Shown: positions 34,620 through 46,900 of the stretch, piece by piece
Layout of the letters: every line of letters starts with the position of its first letter
How positions within the stretch are numbered: the stretch's first letter is position 1
Assembly (NCBI GenBank): GCA_022478985.1
Contig: JAKSZP010005666.1
Location: 19,466 to 83,465, forward strand
Direction: 5' to 3'
From: Massospora cicadina
Taxonomy: Eukaryota; Entomophthoromycota; Entomophthoromycetes; Entomophthorales; Entomophthoraceae
DNA: 64,000 bases
The notes under the pieces: generated by a model
Told to the model about the DNA's origin: nothing
Database searches by the model: none
Seen by the model: the letters and a program-made list of their open reading frames with translations, nothing else
Made by a program: the position numbers and the translations under genes

Positions 34620-36640
34620 AATTGGGCTCACCAGCTGATTTTGTTTGCCGATTGTGACGCCACCCACCTCAGTGAGTGGGAGATTAGTATTAATATAGGA
34701 GAACTGGTTACATCTCATGACCCACCGTTGCCCACATCAATGTAAATAAACCTTTTCACCCCTGCTGCAGGCTAGCATCAGTTACGCCTTTATGATTTTA
34801 CCAAAGCTCTAAAGCTCCTCCTTATAGAAGCCTTTGTCCCTGGCAGCCAAGATAGTAGAAGCTGAGCCTTTGCAGTATCCCAGCTTATTATGAATTTAAC
34901 TGCAAGTTCCTCCCTTTATGGAGCTCAGATTAGGGTAGGTTCTGAGAAGTACCTGAACCAATTCATGCATCCTACCTTGTATCATCTGCTCCAAGTTTCT
35001 GGGTTCCATCACCAGGAACTCCTCCAGCATTTGCAATTATTAGAGGCTCTGCACTCACAGCTTCACCACTAATACCAATCTGCATCTCTCTTTGGTGGAG
35101 AGAACCACTGTACTATCTTGGAAAATCGCCAGATTATTAATAAAATTCAAACTGTGGTAACTTGCCTCAATATAGGTATAAATGAGATAAGCTTATCAAG
35201 AGCTTAAAAATTGTTTTTTATCTAGAAGTAGCTTCCAACAACCAACTTGTAGATAATAATGCTGGATTACAAACACAGATTGAAGACTTGAGAGTTGCTG
35301 TGGATGAACAGCTCCATTACCTCAAAGATTAATTAACCATGAACAGGATACTCTAGAGAATGATTGTGGCTCTGAACTTCCTTGGATGGCAAGGAGATGC
35401 AGGCACCCCTGGTAAGGATGGCACTCCTGGACACTAGGGGCCCCTGGGGCCGCCAGTCCCCTGGGTTTTGTGCTGATGTAGATTTTCCTAATGTTCAGCT
35501 CCACTTATTAGCTCACCAGGTCCAATGGCTAAATACCCAACTTGGACATGTAGCCAATGACGCCAAGCTCACCCATATTGGAGTGCCTCTTCAGGATGGC
35601 ATCTCTGGGGGCCCATCATGAGCAACTTGAACTAATTTCGGCTCTCCCTTCTGCAGTGCAGGTCTTGGAGCAGAGGGTGATCAAAATTGAGCAACACCAA
35701 CTAGAGCTTTAAGATATCACTATCAATATAAAAAATGAGATGAAGCATTGGGCTGAGTGTCTCGCCCCCAAAACTGCCCTTTACTCTGCACACAAGCGCT
35801 TTGATATAATCATTGAAGGTATGAATGACTTACAGAGCCAGGTTAATGTTCTCCAAACTTGTGACTACCCCCAGGATACTGCCTTTTCCTTGGGTGGAAT
35901 TGACCCATCAGTGGTGGTACACATGGTGCGACCTCAAACCCCCAATGAAGGCACCTTCAAACCCTCCTTTAAGAACAAGTATATCCCAGGGGAGGTGAGC
36001 ATTTTCTGTTTTCTGTACTGCAACAAAAGCATCATATCAGGGGCGACCAATCATTAGCCCCCTAAGCACCTCACTAATTTCCTCAGTCAGGTAGCCCAGG
36101 ACATAATGGTCCATTACTTATGACCTGCCATACCTGGGCTGAAGGCAAAGCTGCGTTGCTCTGGGGTTTTTGGAGTGACCTAACCCTAACAAACCATAAG
36201 CAGACCTTTATGGCAATAAGCCTACACCGGGAAGAGTCTGCTAATGAATTCTCTCAACAATTTTACCTCAAGGCTCAGACGTTGGTTGCTGGAAACCGCC
36301 TCACCCTGGATGATGCCGTTACAGCTTCCCTTTTCGCCTTTAAGATTATTCTGAGCATTCAGTTTTATCTTAGGTCAGTAAAGTCCAACTTCGCCTCCCT
36401 GTTGCATATTAAGAAGCTATAATGGAGATTCCCCCCTGACCTGCTCAAGCCTAATGGTGCCTCCCAGCCTCCCAACAAATCCCAGCCACAAGACCTTACA
36501 GTAACGCCCCCTGACTCTCCCACGCCTGAACTCTTTTTCAATCCTTGCAAGCGCAGAAACCACAACGTAAGCCAATGCTACCAACTTAGCCATAAGAAGG
36601 CAGCAAAAGACCCGTCAGCATAGGGCATGAGGCTCCCTAA
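34620..36640 (+). pseudogene. Element E gag with collagen-like segment
   Basis: Open pieces at 34890-35072, 35740-36057 and 36120-36422 form one colinear gag. Near the N-terminal third, 35393-35456 reads GDA GTP GKD GTP GH. GPL GPP, seven consecutive Gly-X-Y triplets with one stop. A central conserved block has GEVSIFCFLYCNKSIISGAT, then LTLDDAVTASLFAFKI. Near 36545 NPCKRRNHNVSQCYQLSHKK looks like an eroded zinc knuckle. Gag would form the particle; the Gly-X-Y stretch is unusual. Confidence 0.75.
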
Positions 36641-36989
36641 CCTGACGTATCTCCAGTGCCACCCCCATCCATTTCAATGCCCAGAACCTCTGAGGCGGGC
36701 TCCAGCACCTCTTATTCAGTGCCCAGCTCCTCCAGGTGTTTTGTGATATTCGCACCTGCCAAATATAGCGTTCCCCATTCCCTCAAAGGCAATAAAGACC
36801 TTTTCCTTTCTTAGTTTATATTGGGCAGTTGCCAAATCAAAATTTCCAGGTCAGGACCTCCAGAGAGAGCCAGGCATTAGCTAACTGAATTTCAAACAAA
36901 TTTACAATCCCTAAGCCTGGACATGGCAAAATCCACCGCTAGCCTCGCTGCAACTACCTAATAATTGCTTTTTTGCTATTAATTTAAAA

Positions 36990-37290
36990 TTTGGTTTCTC
37001 AGTGGTACATGTAGAGGTAGTTGTACAGAAAGTTAAAGTTTTGGCTATAATAGATTTTGGATCTCCAGTTAACGTTATATACTTTCAACTTATAGGGAAA
37101 ATTAAAATGGCCCCTGACATCATCTATGAAGTTGAATGTGGGACAGCAGGATCCCAGTCCACCAAGACAATTGGAGTCTATTCAGCTTTACCCCTTCAGT
37201 TTGACAAGCTTTTGATCACTGCCCCCATGATTGCCTTAGAAAATGATAATTATGACTTTCTTATTGGGGTCCAGTTAATGTAAGAATTTA
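36990..37290 (+). pseudogene. Element E aspartic protease
   Basis: One open frame of 93 codons: VEVVVQKVKVLAIIDFGSPV, NVIYFQLIGKIKMAPDIIY, then MIALENDNYDFLIGVQLM. The active-site DTG/DSG is DFG (gat ttt gga), so the enzyme would be dead despite the open frame. Confidence 0.85.
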
Positions 37291-38039
37291 ACTGAGAAAT
37301 TAACCATAAACAATACTTTTCTCTTCTGGGATACAGGATCCCATTAAAATTTGATCTTCCCGCCAAAGCTATAGGGGCTCCAAAGAAGTATACCTGCCTT
37401 GTTGACTATCTCTCTTCTATTTGTAAAGTAGAGTATCAAAACTTAGGGAGAAAGACTAAGTTAACCCCTGAGGCTGTGGACGCAGAGGATGGAATACCTC
37501 TATATGCCCTTAATTCTTTAGTATTCCCCCTGGTTCACAGGTTATTGCGGACTATGGTATAAAGATTCTCATCCCCATGAGCCAAGTTCTGGAGTTAAGT
37601 GGTCATCTAAAGTCTTCCATTAAAGAGGTGCTGACCTGTCCAGTGATTCTAGACCCTGCATATGGAAAATTTAATCTCTGTCTTGCTGGAAAGCTTTAAC
37701 TAGTCAGTTTCTCCAAGTGCAAAGGAATCCATTCATTTCCTATGCTAAACTTTTTCCTAGTAAACCATCAAAGAAAAATACAGTTTCCGACTCCCTAAAG
37801 GATTTAGGGCTTGATTCCCTACCAACTATAACCCTGGTTGACTGTAAAATAGGGGATGACCTCAACCATGAGAACGCCAGGATGTGAAAGCCCTCATTGA
37901 CGAATATGAAGGCTCTTCTCCCTGGGACCTGAGGACCATGGGAACAGGTCTGGGGTAATACATCAAGAATAACTTTAGATCATCATCCATTCAACTCTTG
38001 AGCTTATTGAAAGTCCAAGGTCAAAGAGGCCTAAATTAA

Positions 38040-38760
38040 CCTTTGAGCTGAAGCAGTTATTGTAAGCATGATTACTGGTGCCCCATAAAAGTCCTCGGAC
38101 TTCCACACTCTTGCTAATTCATAAAAAAGGATGGCGGACATCACGCTGTTATGGATTATAGCTGACTGAACTCCATTATGTAATAAGAAAGTTACCCATT
38201 ACCTCATAAAGATGATTCTTTACGCTTAATGTCAGGATCCCATCATTTTTCAGCCATGGACCTGGCAAGTGGTACTGGCAAATTGGTTTATCCCAGGAAG
38301 ACTTAGAAAAACGTGCCATTATTTCAAGTGAAGGGTTATTTGAGCCTACTCAAATGCCGAAGGGATTATGTAACGCACTAACTATCTTCCAACGAGACAT
38401 GGACGGAACTTTAGGAGATTTAAAACGCTCTTGTGTGTTAGTTTATCTGGACAATATTACCATTTTCTCATAAACTTTAACTGCACACTTGAGGAACCTA
38501 TGGGAGGTCTTCCAGCAATTACTCCAAGCTTCTCTCAAACTAACGCCATCTAAAATGCTTCTTTTTTAAAGGGAAATGGATTTTTAGGCCATGAGGTGAG
38601 AAAGGATGAAATATCCACAATGTACGAAAAAGTTATTGTCATATCTAAAATGTCTTCCCCTAAATCCCTATGTGATGTGAAAGTCTTTCTTAGGATGGTA
38701 GGATACTACTGCCAGTTCATCACCCACTTTACAGACACCTCTGAACCTTTAAATATTATT
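38040..38760 (+). pseudogene. Element E reverse transcriptase
   Basis: LLVPHKSPRTSTLLLIHKKD, then FSAMDLASG (motif A, about 38250), TQMPKGLCNALTIFQRDM-like motif B near 38350, and YLDN (38444-38455) in VLVYLDNITIF, where the second catalytic Asp is Asn. Near 38690 FLRMVGYYCQFITHF marks the end of RT. Several frameshifts. Confidence 0.8.
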
Positions 38761-38799
38761 TGAAGAAAGGGATACCCTTCCTTTGGGAAGAGGAGCAAC

Positions 38800-39200
38800 A
38801 ACAGGACTTTGAGATATTGTGCATCACACTCTACCATTCTCCAGTACTTGTGCACCCTAACATTGGCAAACCATTCCTACTTTTTACTAATGCCAGCGAT
38901 ATAGCTATAGGAGCTTTAATATCCCAGCATGACTAAAGCTTAATGAACCTTCCCATCGCCTATTATAGCAAAACATTATCCAAAGCCAAGTGCAACTATA
39001 GTATCACAGAATGCAAATGTTTGGCGGTACTACTGGCTATAAAGCATTTGACCTTAATTATATTGAATCATTTTACCATAATCAATGACCATGATTCCTT
39101 GCGATGGCTGCAACACCTGAAGGATACTGACGATAGATTAGCCCTATGGGTTTAAAACTTCAAAGCTATGGCTTCTAAATTATACAACATCTAGGGCCCA
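38800..39200 (+). pseudogene. Element E RNase H
   Basis: HPNIGKPFLLFTNASDIAIG (the TDAS Asp is Asn), LPIAYYSKTLSKAKCNYSIT, ECKCLAVLLAIKHLTLI, and HFTIINDHDSLRWLQHLKDT. An open piece covers 38943-39155. Confidence 0.8.
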
Positions 39201-39369
39201 TCCGCTAAAACTTGGACTGTTTATCCAGGTTACCCATATTAATTTTAACAGTACCTATATATCGACTCTAAGATCTCTTATACCAGCCACATATAAGGAA
39301 GAATAAATCCCCAACTATTCAGAAGGAATTAGTAAAAAGGGCAGCAAAAATACAGGATATGAATGGTAT

Positions 39370-40440
39370 CCTGTACAAACGGGTGGAACAAAAATAATTA
39401 ACTTATACTTAACCTTCAGCTCACATGGATGTTGTGTTAGAGTGGCATCTGCAAGTCAACCATGGTAGAATTTGAAAAACTCATCAGTGGCTTGTTACTC
39501 AATGTTATTGGAAGGAATGCTCAATCTTGATCCAAGATGTGTAAGAGTCCTTTCTCGTATGTAAGAGTCAGGCTGGGCTTAATCCTTGGCCTCAACATCC
39601 AGTTGTTCCTCCCTGTGAACTTTTCATACCATAAGTGCTGATGTTGTGGGACCTCTCCATTATACCTCTAATGTCCATAGTTATTCCTCCTGACTGTGGA
39701 TCATCTAACCAAGTAGATAAAAGCTATCTCCCTCCCCTCAGCTAAACCAAAATTAACCGCTACATTCCTATATCTAGGATTATTACCCAACATGGGTGTC
39801 CTAATATAATTCTTTTCTGACAATGGGCAGAAATTCTGATCCTCACTGGTGAATGAGATAAAATTGAACTAATGGGGACCTCTCAGGTATTCTTCACTTA
39901 TTACCATCCTGAAACCATTGGAATGGTAGAGCGGGTAAATGTCATATTAACCTCATCTCTTCAGAAATTGGCCACAACTGACCCTCTCCATTGGCACTAA
40001 TATCTCCCAAGTTCAATTCTTGCCTTTAGAAAAAAGTTAGCATCGAATCATAAAGATGTTTCCCTACCAAGCACTATATGGAAAAAATCCATCTACTCTC
40101 TAAATTGCATTCCATGTTAGATCAAGCTTCTCCTGAAGCCTCTGAAGTTACAATGAGAAGTATTGCTAATGAGATTATCTTATTTCATGCACTAGCTTCT
40201 GATAACTTGTCTGATACCACTACATAGTAACTAGTCACTTTAATGAGAAGCATGTCTCTCTGCATACCTTCCAGCCAGGTGACCTTGTACTCTTCTACCA
40301 TCACCGGCCTGGAGGAAGAGATAACAAGTTAGGGTCCAAATTAGTCAGGCCCCTATAAAATTCATCTATAGGTGAGGAGTTTAACATTTAATTGTGGAGG
40401 TTGCCTAAGGGACTGTGGTCAATCAAGTGCAAAGCTGATT
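39370..40440 (+). pseudogene. Element E integrase
   Basis: Zinc region near 39440-39560 (HGRI.KTHQW / CKSQAGL). Core: ADVVGPLHYTSNVHSY near 39640, QHGCPNIILF and SDNGQKF near 39790-39835, and GMVERVNVILTSSLQKLATT near 39920-39990. Second Asp and Glu retained. The C-terminal tail has PFQPGDLVLFYHHRPGGRD-like residues near 40270. Confidence 0.8.
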
Positions 40441-40485
40441 TCTTCAGCCCTTTACCCTCCTGCGCCAAGGTCTAGAAGAAGGTAT

Positions 40486-40958
40486 TGTTGGGATTCCAGC
40501 TCCTGACCAAAAGTCACGACAAACCAGTTTCAGGATTCAAAACTGATTGTAGGGGTTTCTCAACACCTCTGTTGAGGCGCCTTGCAATATCCGGGTCCAA
40601 ACCCAACCTATGATGTTGAAAATGGTCAATACAACCATTGGACCTAAAATTCCCTGGAGCCCTAAACCAAACTAATTAATTTAGATCTTGGCAAACCTGA
40701 GGCCTAGAATTGTCCTCTCATAGAGATCAATCACCTTTATCTATTTTCTCAAGTTAAAAATAAAACCAATTTTTCTATCACTTTCTAAATTTACTTATTG
40801 CTAATTCCATTAGCAATTATCGCTATAGCGTCAATTAAAGAGTTTTACCTTAGTCATAGCTTTTATTTATTTTAAAAGAAATATTGCTCTTGTGCATTGG
40901 GCTTCAGATCCCCTGAACTCTGCCAAGATCATAGAACTTTACCCCCCTCGTCCTGACA
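40486..40958 (+). repeat. 3' LTR of element E
   Basis: 473 bp, tgttgggattcc to cgtcctgaca; followed by the tatgc duplication. Confidence 0.9.
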
Positions 40959-40963
40959 TATGC

Positions 40964-41901
40964 CTTAAACAATTTTGAGTGTATATTTTAGGACACACTT
41001 CAAGGTCATGACTGAACACCCTTCCATATGCTGGTTGCATAATCTTAAAATAGCAGAGAGGCGAGTGACTCAATGGCTTTGAAATCAAAAGCTTTGTTAT
41101 ATTGAATTAATCTCTGGGAGGGAGCAGCCCATTGGAATGCTGATGTATTTTAATATTATCTGCCATTCAATTTTGCATCAGCAAGATGAACTATTCCAAG
41201 AAATGATAATAGGAAATGTTGGGGATGAACACAAGAGATCTAGAACGCACTGAAAAAGCAATAGAGAACACAGTAATGGAGAACAAGCAACTTTAAAATT
41301 TAATTGTTGGCAAAAGATTTTTTTCCTAGACCATCAGAAGGTTCTACAATTATATAAACAGCACACAATGATGTAAGAGAAAGTGGTTTGAGAAAAATAC
41401 TGGATCATTTAATCATTTATTATTACTGGGATTAATACCCTATGATGTAGCGGTATACCTAGACTGTTATTTGGAATGTCAACTCCATAAGACATACATA
41501 AATGGATGGGTATTATCTAGTGTTCCCTGGGTTTTCATGACACATGGTGTCAACCAACGTGATGGGACTATTAAATGATAGTTTTTTTTTGGGGGGGGGG
41601 TTAACTAAATAATTGTCCAATTTACCATCTGAACAGAAGCATTAAAACCAAATCATTGAGTCATGTAGATGCAACAAGCACCATAAAATTCATCCTGGAT
41701 AAGTAGTATACTAATGGATGTCCAAAAATGTTATCAGTGTAATTGAACCAATTTAATCTCCTAGGTGATACCAAGAATAGATAAATTATTGGGGATCAAA
41801 GCAGTGGTATCCATTAAATATCATCTGGAATTGAATGTATTGGTAGAAAGAGTCAGTGGTAACCTAGCAGCGATGCTAAGAAATTAGTAGTGGGGAAAAA
41901 C
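40964..41901 (+). pseudogene. Element D RNase H end and integrase, 5' part
   Basis: HFKVMTEHPSICWLHNLKIA continues RNase H from before E. Then come an H2C2 remnant (LDCYLECQLHKT near 41460-41500), the core start (NVMGLLNDSFFWGGGLTK with a T9G10 run), and NVLVERVSGNLAAMLRKLVV at about 41833-41892, retaining the catalytic Glu. It is cut by the X dimer at 41901. Confidence 0.8.
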
Positions 41902-42009
41902 TTTTCTTTCCGCTTGACATCACCTTTGAGCAATTTTTTAAAAAAGTTAATTTTACACCTCCGCCTCACTGAACCATTTTTAAATTTCATGTCTTTGGAT
42001 CCACCACCT

Positions 42010-42030
42010 GCTGCCCCAGTGTGGGGCAGC
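42010..42030 (+). repeat. 5' hairpin of X1
   Basis: gctgcccca-gtg-tggggcagc, perfect 9-bp arms. The same hairpin, also perfect, is at 47212-47232 in X2; X3 (about 48752) and X4 (about 59126) have decayed forms. Confidence 0.85.
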
Positions 42031-42259
42031 GGTGCTCCACCCAATAGCGTTTAACGCCCAGCAGGAAAATTCATGCAGACTGGCTCATCCAGCCTGCCAA
42101 ATGCAACTGGCTAATTTGTCTCTTCAAGGGACTTAGTGCTGCACCTCACGTGAGTCCACCCAACCCACCCCCTAGCCCTATCACATTCCAATATTCACTT
42201 ATGCCTCTGCATCGAGTATGGATGTCTCCTCCTATATCCTGAAAAATCAAGAATTGAGC

Positions 42260-43640
42260 TAGAAACAGCTACCTTTGCACCAGCAGGATTATAAACTTCC
42301 GCATTACAAGGGCCTTTTTTAATTGGATTAAATCCTGAAGAGGATTTGGCTGCTGCAGAAGAAACGCCCTTAATTCATAAAAACACACCCAATACCACCA
42401 CCCATACATGCCTCCCCAATGATACCACACTTGTGATGTCCTTTGCAAACCTTCCCTCACACTTTCCCCCTCAAATATTTTATGAGGTGTTGATGTCAGA
42501 GCTGATCACTTATGGCACAGACCCCATCCTCTATTTCCTTGTCCCAAGCAGTGCTGAGCGCCTAGTGGCACCTCAGGCAATGGCCACCATTACCACTCAC
42601 CAGCCAACCATAGCCCAGCACATCCCATCAAGCGCCTATATCCCATCCACACCAGACCAATTCTTTAAGGCTCACATTGACAACGGCTGCAAAGTTTGCC
42701 CCCTCTGCCATGATTTGGACTATTTCAAAAAATCATGTCAATACAGTTCAAACAATGCAAAAACCATTAAACCCACCCATGAGGCTAGACCTACAGCTTT
42801 CAAGCGGGGATTTTGGCTGCCCCACCACCTCAGACAAGCACCCAAAAATTAGCAAAATCTTGCAACCAAAAACCAAAGACAACCAATTTTCGTAATATTA
42901 AACCAATTTGGGAGCAGGTTTTGACCCAAACATAATCCAAACAAATTCCCGCCCAAAAACTTACCCAACTACAGCCACATCTCTCTAGAATCAATCACTC
43001 AACCAAAATCCTGGGGACTTATTGGTTGAAGTGACTGAATATGGTGAAAAAGTCCCACCTTTAGACTTACCATCAATTTAGAGCCTTTTATGAATTCAGA
43101 CTTTGATGCCCCATTCCCTTTCAAAAAATGTATCCCCAAACCCACCGCTACCCCTTTCCTGAGTGACCATCAGCTTTCCAAGTCTGTGGTGGCTCCACCT
43201 GAAAGTTGCAATCTCTGCAAAGATGTGGCAAAATCTGTCACTGAATTTAGGAAGGGCTACATGTCACCTTACACCCCTTAATTTCCTGATGTCACAAAAG
43301 AGGAAATCAAACGCCTCCATGAAACTGCCACCACCACTGTCAAGCATGTTGCTGAACTGGAAGATTTTTTCCCATCCATGCGCATCACCAGAGCCAGAAT
43401 TATAAAATTCTACAGATTCCCAACGCCATATCCAAGATGAACACCATGTTGCCAAATTCATAGATGCCATTTTAGGCCCAAATTGTCAGTGACAATCTCA
43501 ACAATTATCTACTCCACCTTGACCCTCATCCTGTGGATGCCTCAACCCCCTTGATTTTAGAATAAATCTTCCTCTACAATGTTGAAGTCAAAATGGATAA
43601 TTCGCTCAATCCCCCCTCCCCTTCTGCCATGATGGTATAA
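42260..43640 (+). pseudogene. X1 protein, zinc-knuckle protein of unknown family
   Basis: Open pieces at 42346-42852 (168 codons), 43090-43281 and beyond read in sequence. A conserved central block is LPNDTTLVMSFANLPSHFPP / QIFYEVLMSELITYGTDPIL / FLVPSSAERLVAPQAMATI. Then comes CPLCHDLDYFKKSC (42697-42738), a C-x2-C-x4-[H]-x4-C knuckle with His changed to Tyr (cat to tat). The C-terminal part ends NPPSPSAMMV. No RT, integrase or endonuclease motif is visible. I do not recognise the family; the knuckle suggests nucleic-acid binding like Gag or LINE ORF1. Confidence 0.7.
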
Positions 43641-43768
43641 GTGGCTCACCGCTATGCCATCTGGTAAGTTATTTTCTCGTTTTTTGTGTGCTTTGCTGCT
43701 CATTTTGGGCAGTTGATTTATGCTTTGGTTTGCATTGTTGGGCTTTTGGTTTGTTAATGTCTTTCCCT

Positions 43769-43822
43769 TGGTCAGCATACCTTGAATAAATTTTACTTTA
43801 TTTGACTGAGGTAAGCCGACCA
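43769..43822. repeat. Palindromic junction between X1 and X2 tails
   Basis: ggtcagcatacct (43770-43782) and aggtaagccgacc (43809-43821) are inverted copies around tgaataaattttactttatt, which carries AATAAA on both strands. The two ORFs therefore converge on a shared bidirectional polyadenylation-like segment. Confidence 0.75.
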
Positions 43823-43954
43823 GGGGACAGACATTACCAAAACTCAAAACCTAAAAACTAAATCCTCACTGAATAAAACTAATGAACCACCCAAATTGAG
43901 TGTACGACACACAAAATGCAAGCACAACCAACCAGGTGGGACAGCGGGAACTGC

Positions 43955-46900
43955 TTATCCCATAATGGCGGAAGGGGAGGGGGGATCAGGGGGCTCATCC
44001 TCAGCCTCTACTTCATCCCAAAGCAGGGCACAGGCTATGGCAGAGAGCAGGGGAGTTGGGGCATCAACGGGAAGTAGAGATAAATTTATGATGATTGGGG
44101 TGGTAAAAATACAGCCATTATACATAAGAGTTCCAACGTATTTGGCCAGAGCTGTTTCAGCTTTTGTGTGTGCGTTGGGTAGCTTTACAATATTGGTGAT
44201 ATTGGTGTGGGTAATCTTTAATTTGGGATTCCATGCTACTACTGCCATGTGCTGGATGGCATCATTGGCAGCTTTGTGAGCTTCAATCAACATATTTTTT
44301 GAACCTTATTGGCTTTGGAGGGAATATTGGAGGATGGATTCCTCCTGCGAGCATTGCCACAGATTTGGCGGCAGATTTGTGGAGAGGACGAAAATCTGGC
44401 TTAGCTGTTGCTTCAACAGTCAGCTGGTGGTTGCTACAAAATGTTTCAACATTTTGCTGGGGGCGTATAAATGAGGGGTAGATCACCGTCATGGTTGATA
44501 AATACAAACTGCTCAATTTGTATATTGCGGTCTTCAATTAGATTCCCAGACTCATCAATTTCAGCCAATAAATCCCAAGTATTTGGTTAAATTGAATTGG
44601 GGACTCAGCATATTCCTGAGGTTTGGTTGGTTTGTTAGAGGATGCATGGGATAAAATTGGGGTCCAATCCTGTGCTATATTGGATGAAGCATTTATGGCA
44701 CTGGGGCAAGGAGGAGGCTGATTGGGGCTGTTGGCGCAACTGCAGCAACAGGATTCAGGGAAGGGGAGGTAGGATCATACCCCATACCAAAGCTGGCACA
44801 GGGTGTAAGCCTTGAGGATCAGCCCTTGCAACTAGATAGGGATCAACATCACTTCCGGACAAAAAGGGGCCCCAAGGCTCCAGTGGACCCTCTGTCACAT
44901 CTGGGTGACCTAGCTCATGTGATAGATGAGCGCTGGGTGACGGATTTCCCACACAAAAATATCCCCTACCACCTCTTCCCCCTCTTCAATCCTGGTAAGC
45001 TTGATATAAGGGGTCTTCAGGGAGATTGCACACATCAGGGGGCATGGAGAGGCCCCTGAGACCACCCACCCCCAGGCAAACCAGGTCCAAAATTTGGGAA
45101 AATGGCAATTCCCAACATCGGAGCCCATCTGGCGACTTCTGGACTGGGAGAGCTGGTTTGGACTGTTCTGTGGAAGCCAGATTGGAATAAAGTTCAGATA
45201 ACAAACCCAGTCCCAAATGACTTGGATCATTTTCCCCAATGCTCTGAAATGGATCCAGGGAGTTCAAATCGCATGAGTAGCCCAATGAGGGACTGGCTCA
45301 AATTGAAAATAATCCAATCCATGGACCCCTGCCTACCAGGATGAATCTGAACCGCCCAAGCCATGCTATTGGGCTGACTCGAGTCACCAGGACCCAGATC
45401 AGTAGGTTGAACTTAAATTGTCCCAAGAATTTAGAAAATCGTGCAAAAGTTTTCTAAGCCTTTTCCAGAATCAGGAACATCCTTCTACCCCCTCCAAGCC
45501 AGCCAACCAAATCCTTTCCCCATCCCCCAAATAACCAATCCCTTGATACCCCCTCATGCCTATAGCCCAGTTTAAGAGGCTACTGCCCCCGCCAAGGTCA
45601 GTTGTCAGTTCATTCTTTTGCCTTTCATCAAATAAAATCAAAAATATCCGCCTAGTTTGCCATGGCCACCGTCTGCCTTTTAAAATTTATAAAAATTTCA
45701 TTGATCAATCTGACAAAGCACGTCATTGCCCAAATCCTCTTGCCAATGTTCGCTTACTGGATTATTCACTCACTCAATCCTGCCATGAGGCAGCAGATCA
45801 TAAACGCAATAATCTGCCTCACCCCCAACGATGAACCCACTGCTTCATTCATTTCCCTGCAAATGTTTAATGGAGACCATTCCATCTGTTCAGTCGCTGA
45901 GTCCACTGAAACTGCTCCCCAGTTATAGCAGCCCCAAGGTGTCCCTGGCCCGCTACATGTGGGTTCAGCTTCCATAGCCGACCCTGCCATTGTGGGTCCA
46001 GCCCACCAGCGGGACCTAGAGCACCCCCTCCAGGGGAAGCTTGGCCCCCGCCCCTCTCATGGGGTTTACCATACCCCCACACATATTTCCAATATTGTGG
46101 TGGCCTCTGTGCCATCCCCACTGGCGCGCAAGCCCCTTTCTGAATCTGAAGGCCAGCAACCATGAACTCTGGAGGAGTCGTCATCCTCTCTGCCTCTCCC
46201 ACCCTTGGGGGTTGCCCCCACAAGACTTGCAGTTGTCCCAATGCAACCATCTGGGTTGCCTTGGGGGCCTTAGGTACATTACTGAACTTTTGCTTTCCTC
46301 ACATCTCCCATAGATCCCCACTTCTATTAGTCGCCCAGACCGGTATGCCTCTGGCATTCTGGGGCCTCCACTGGTGCTTACGCACCCCAACTAGAAGCCC
46401 AATATAGTTATTCTTAGCCAAATCCGTGACACAGGGTGGGCAGTGGATTGGAAGCTGGCAAATGAAAATAAAGTCATTGGAAGAAGCTAGGGATGGGCAC
46501 TTTCATTTTGAGTGGTTCAACTCAAAACAGTATGGACAGATCATCCATCTGCCCTTGACGCGGGCCTAGAACAGATGGTCAGGGGCAGAGGGAATGATGG
46601 CGTGAGGGGGAATTGATAAAGTAATTTTATTTGATTCAGGGCTGATCGTGGAATATGCCTAAGGCCCAGCAAGGCGTGTGGCCCCATTTGGGACCACAAA
46701 TTGCAAGATGGGGTTGGAGTTATAGGCTGCCAAACCTTCCATCAGTTCCTGGTGGAGCACCTCAGGGGGAGGTGGGTGGTCAAACCAGTGAACTGAACTA
46801 CCAAAGTGGTATCCGCTGGGAGCTGAGTCCAAATTGTGGGGATAGGGGTACCCTGGAAAACCAGGGGTACAGTTGCCACAGTTGCGGCAACAGCTTACAC

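Larger units (their letters stand above)
34089..40958 (+). mobile_element. Ty3/gypsy element E, complete structure
   Basis: 6870 bp with two 473-bp LTRs and a perfect tatgc target duplication (34084-34088 and 40959-40963). Order: PBS, gag with collagen-like stretch, protease, RT, RNase H, zinc, integrase, purine-rich tract (40470-40485). No secondary insertion was seen, so it is the most complete gypsy here, though every domain has stops. It splits D's RNase H: D reads VIYA before and LKQF after. Confidence 0.92.
41902..43795 (+). mobile_element. X1, ORF-bearing repeat of unknown family
   Basis: Starts with a T/C-rich leader, then a GC hairpin at 42010-42030. Its reading frame begins after the hairpin and runs to about 43640. 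The tail contains ggtcagcatacct and an AATAAA (about 43785). Copies X2, X3 and X4 share the same order of hairpin, ORF and tail. Confidence 0.8.

Noticed and set aside
43557..43847. 96-codon minus-strand ORF
   Set aside because: It is antisense to the X1 protein C-terminus, whose plus-strand frame is conserved in X2, X3 and X4.
45867..46313. Long open frames on both strands (127 and 90 codons)
   Set aside because: They lie in the GC-rich solo LTR of family H. The frames are not preserved as such in the partner LTR at 61345-62978, so they are compositional.
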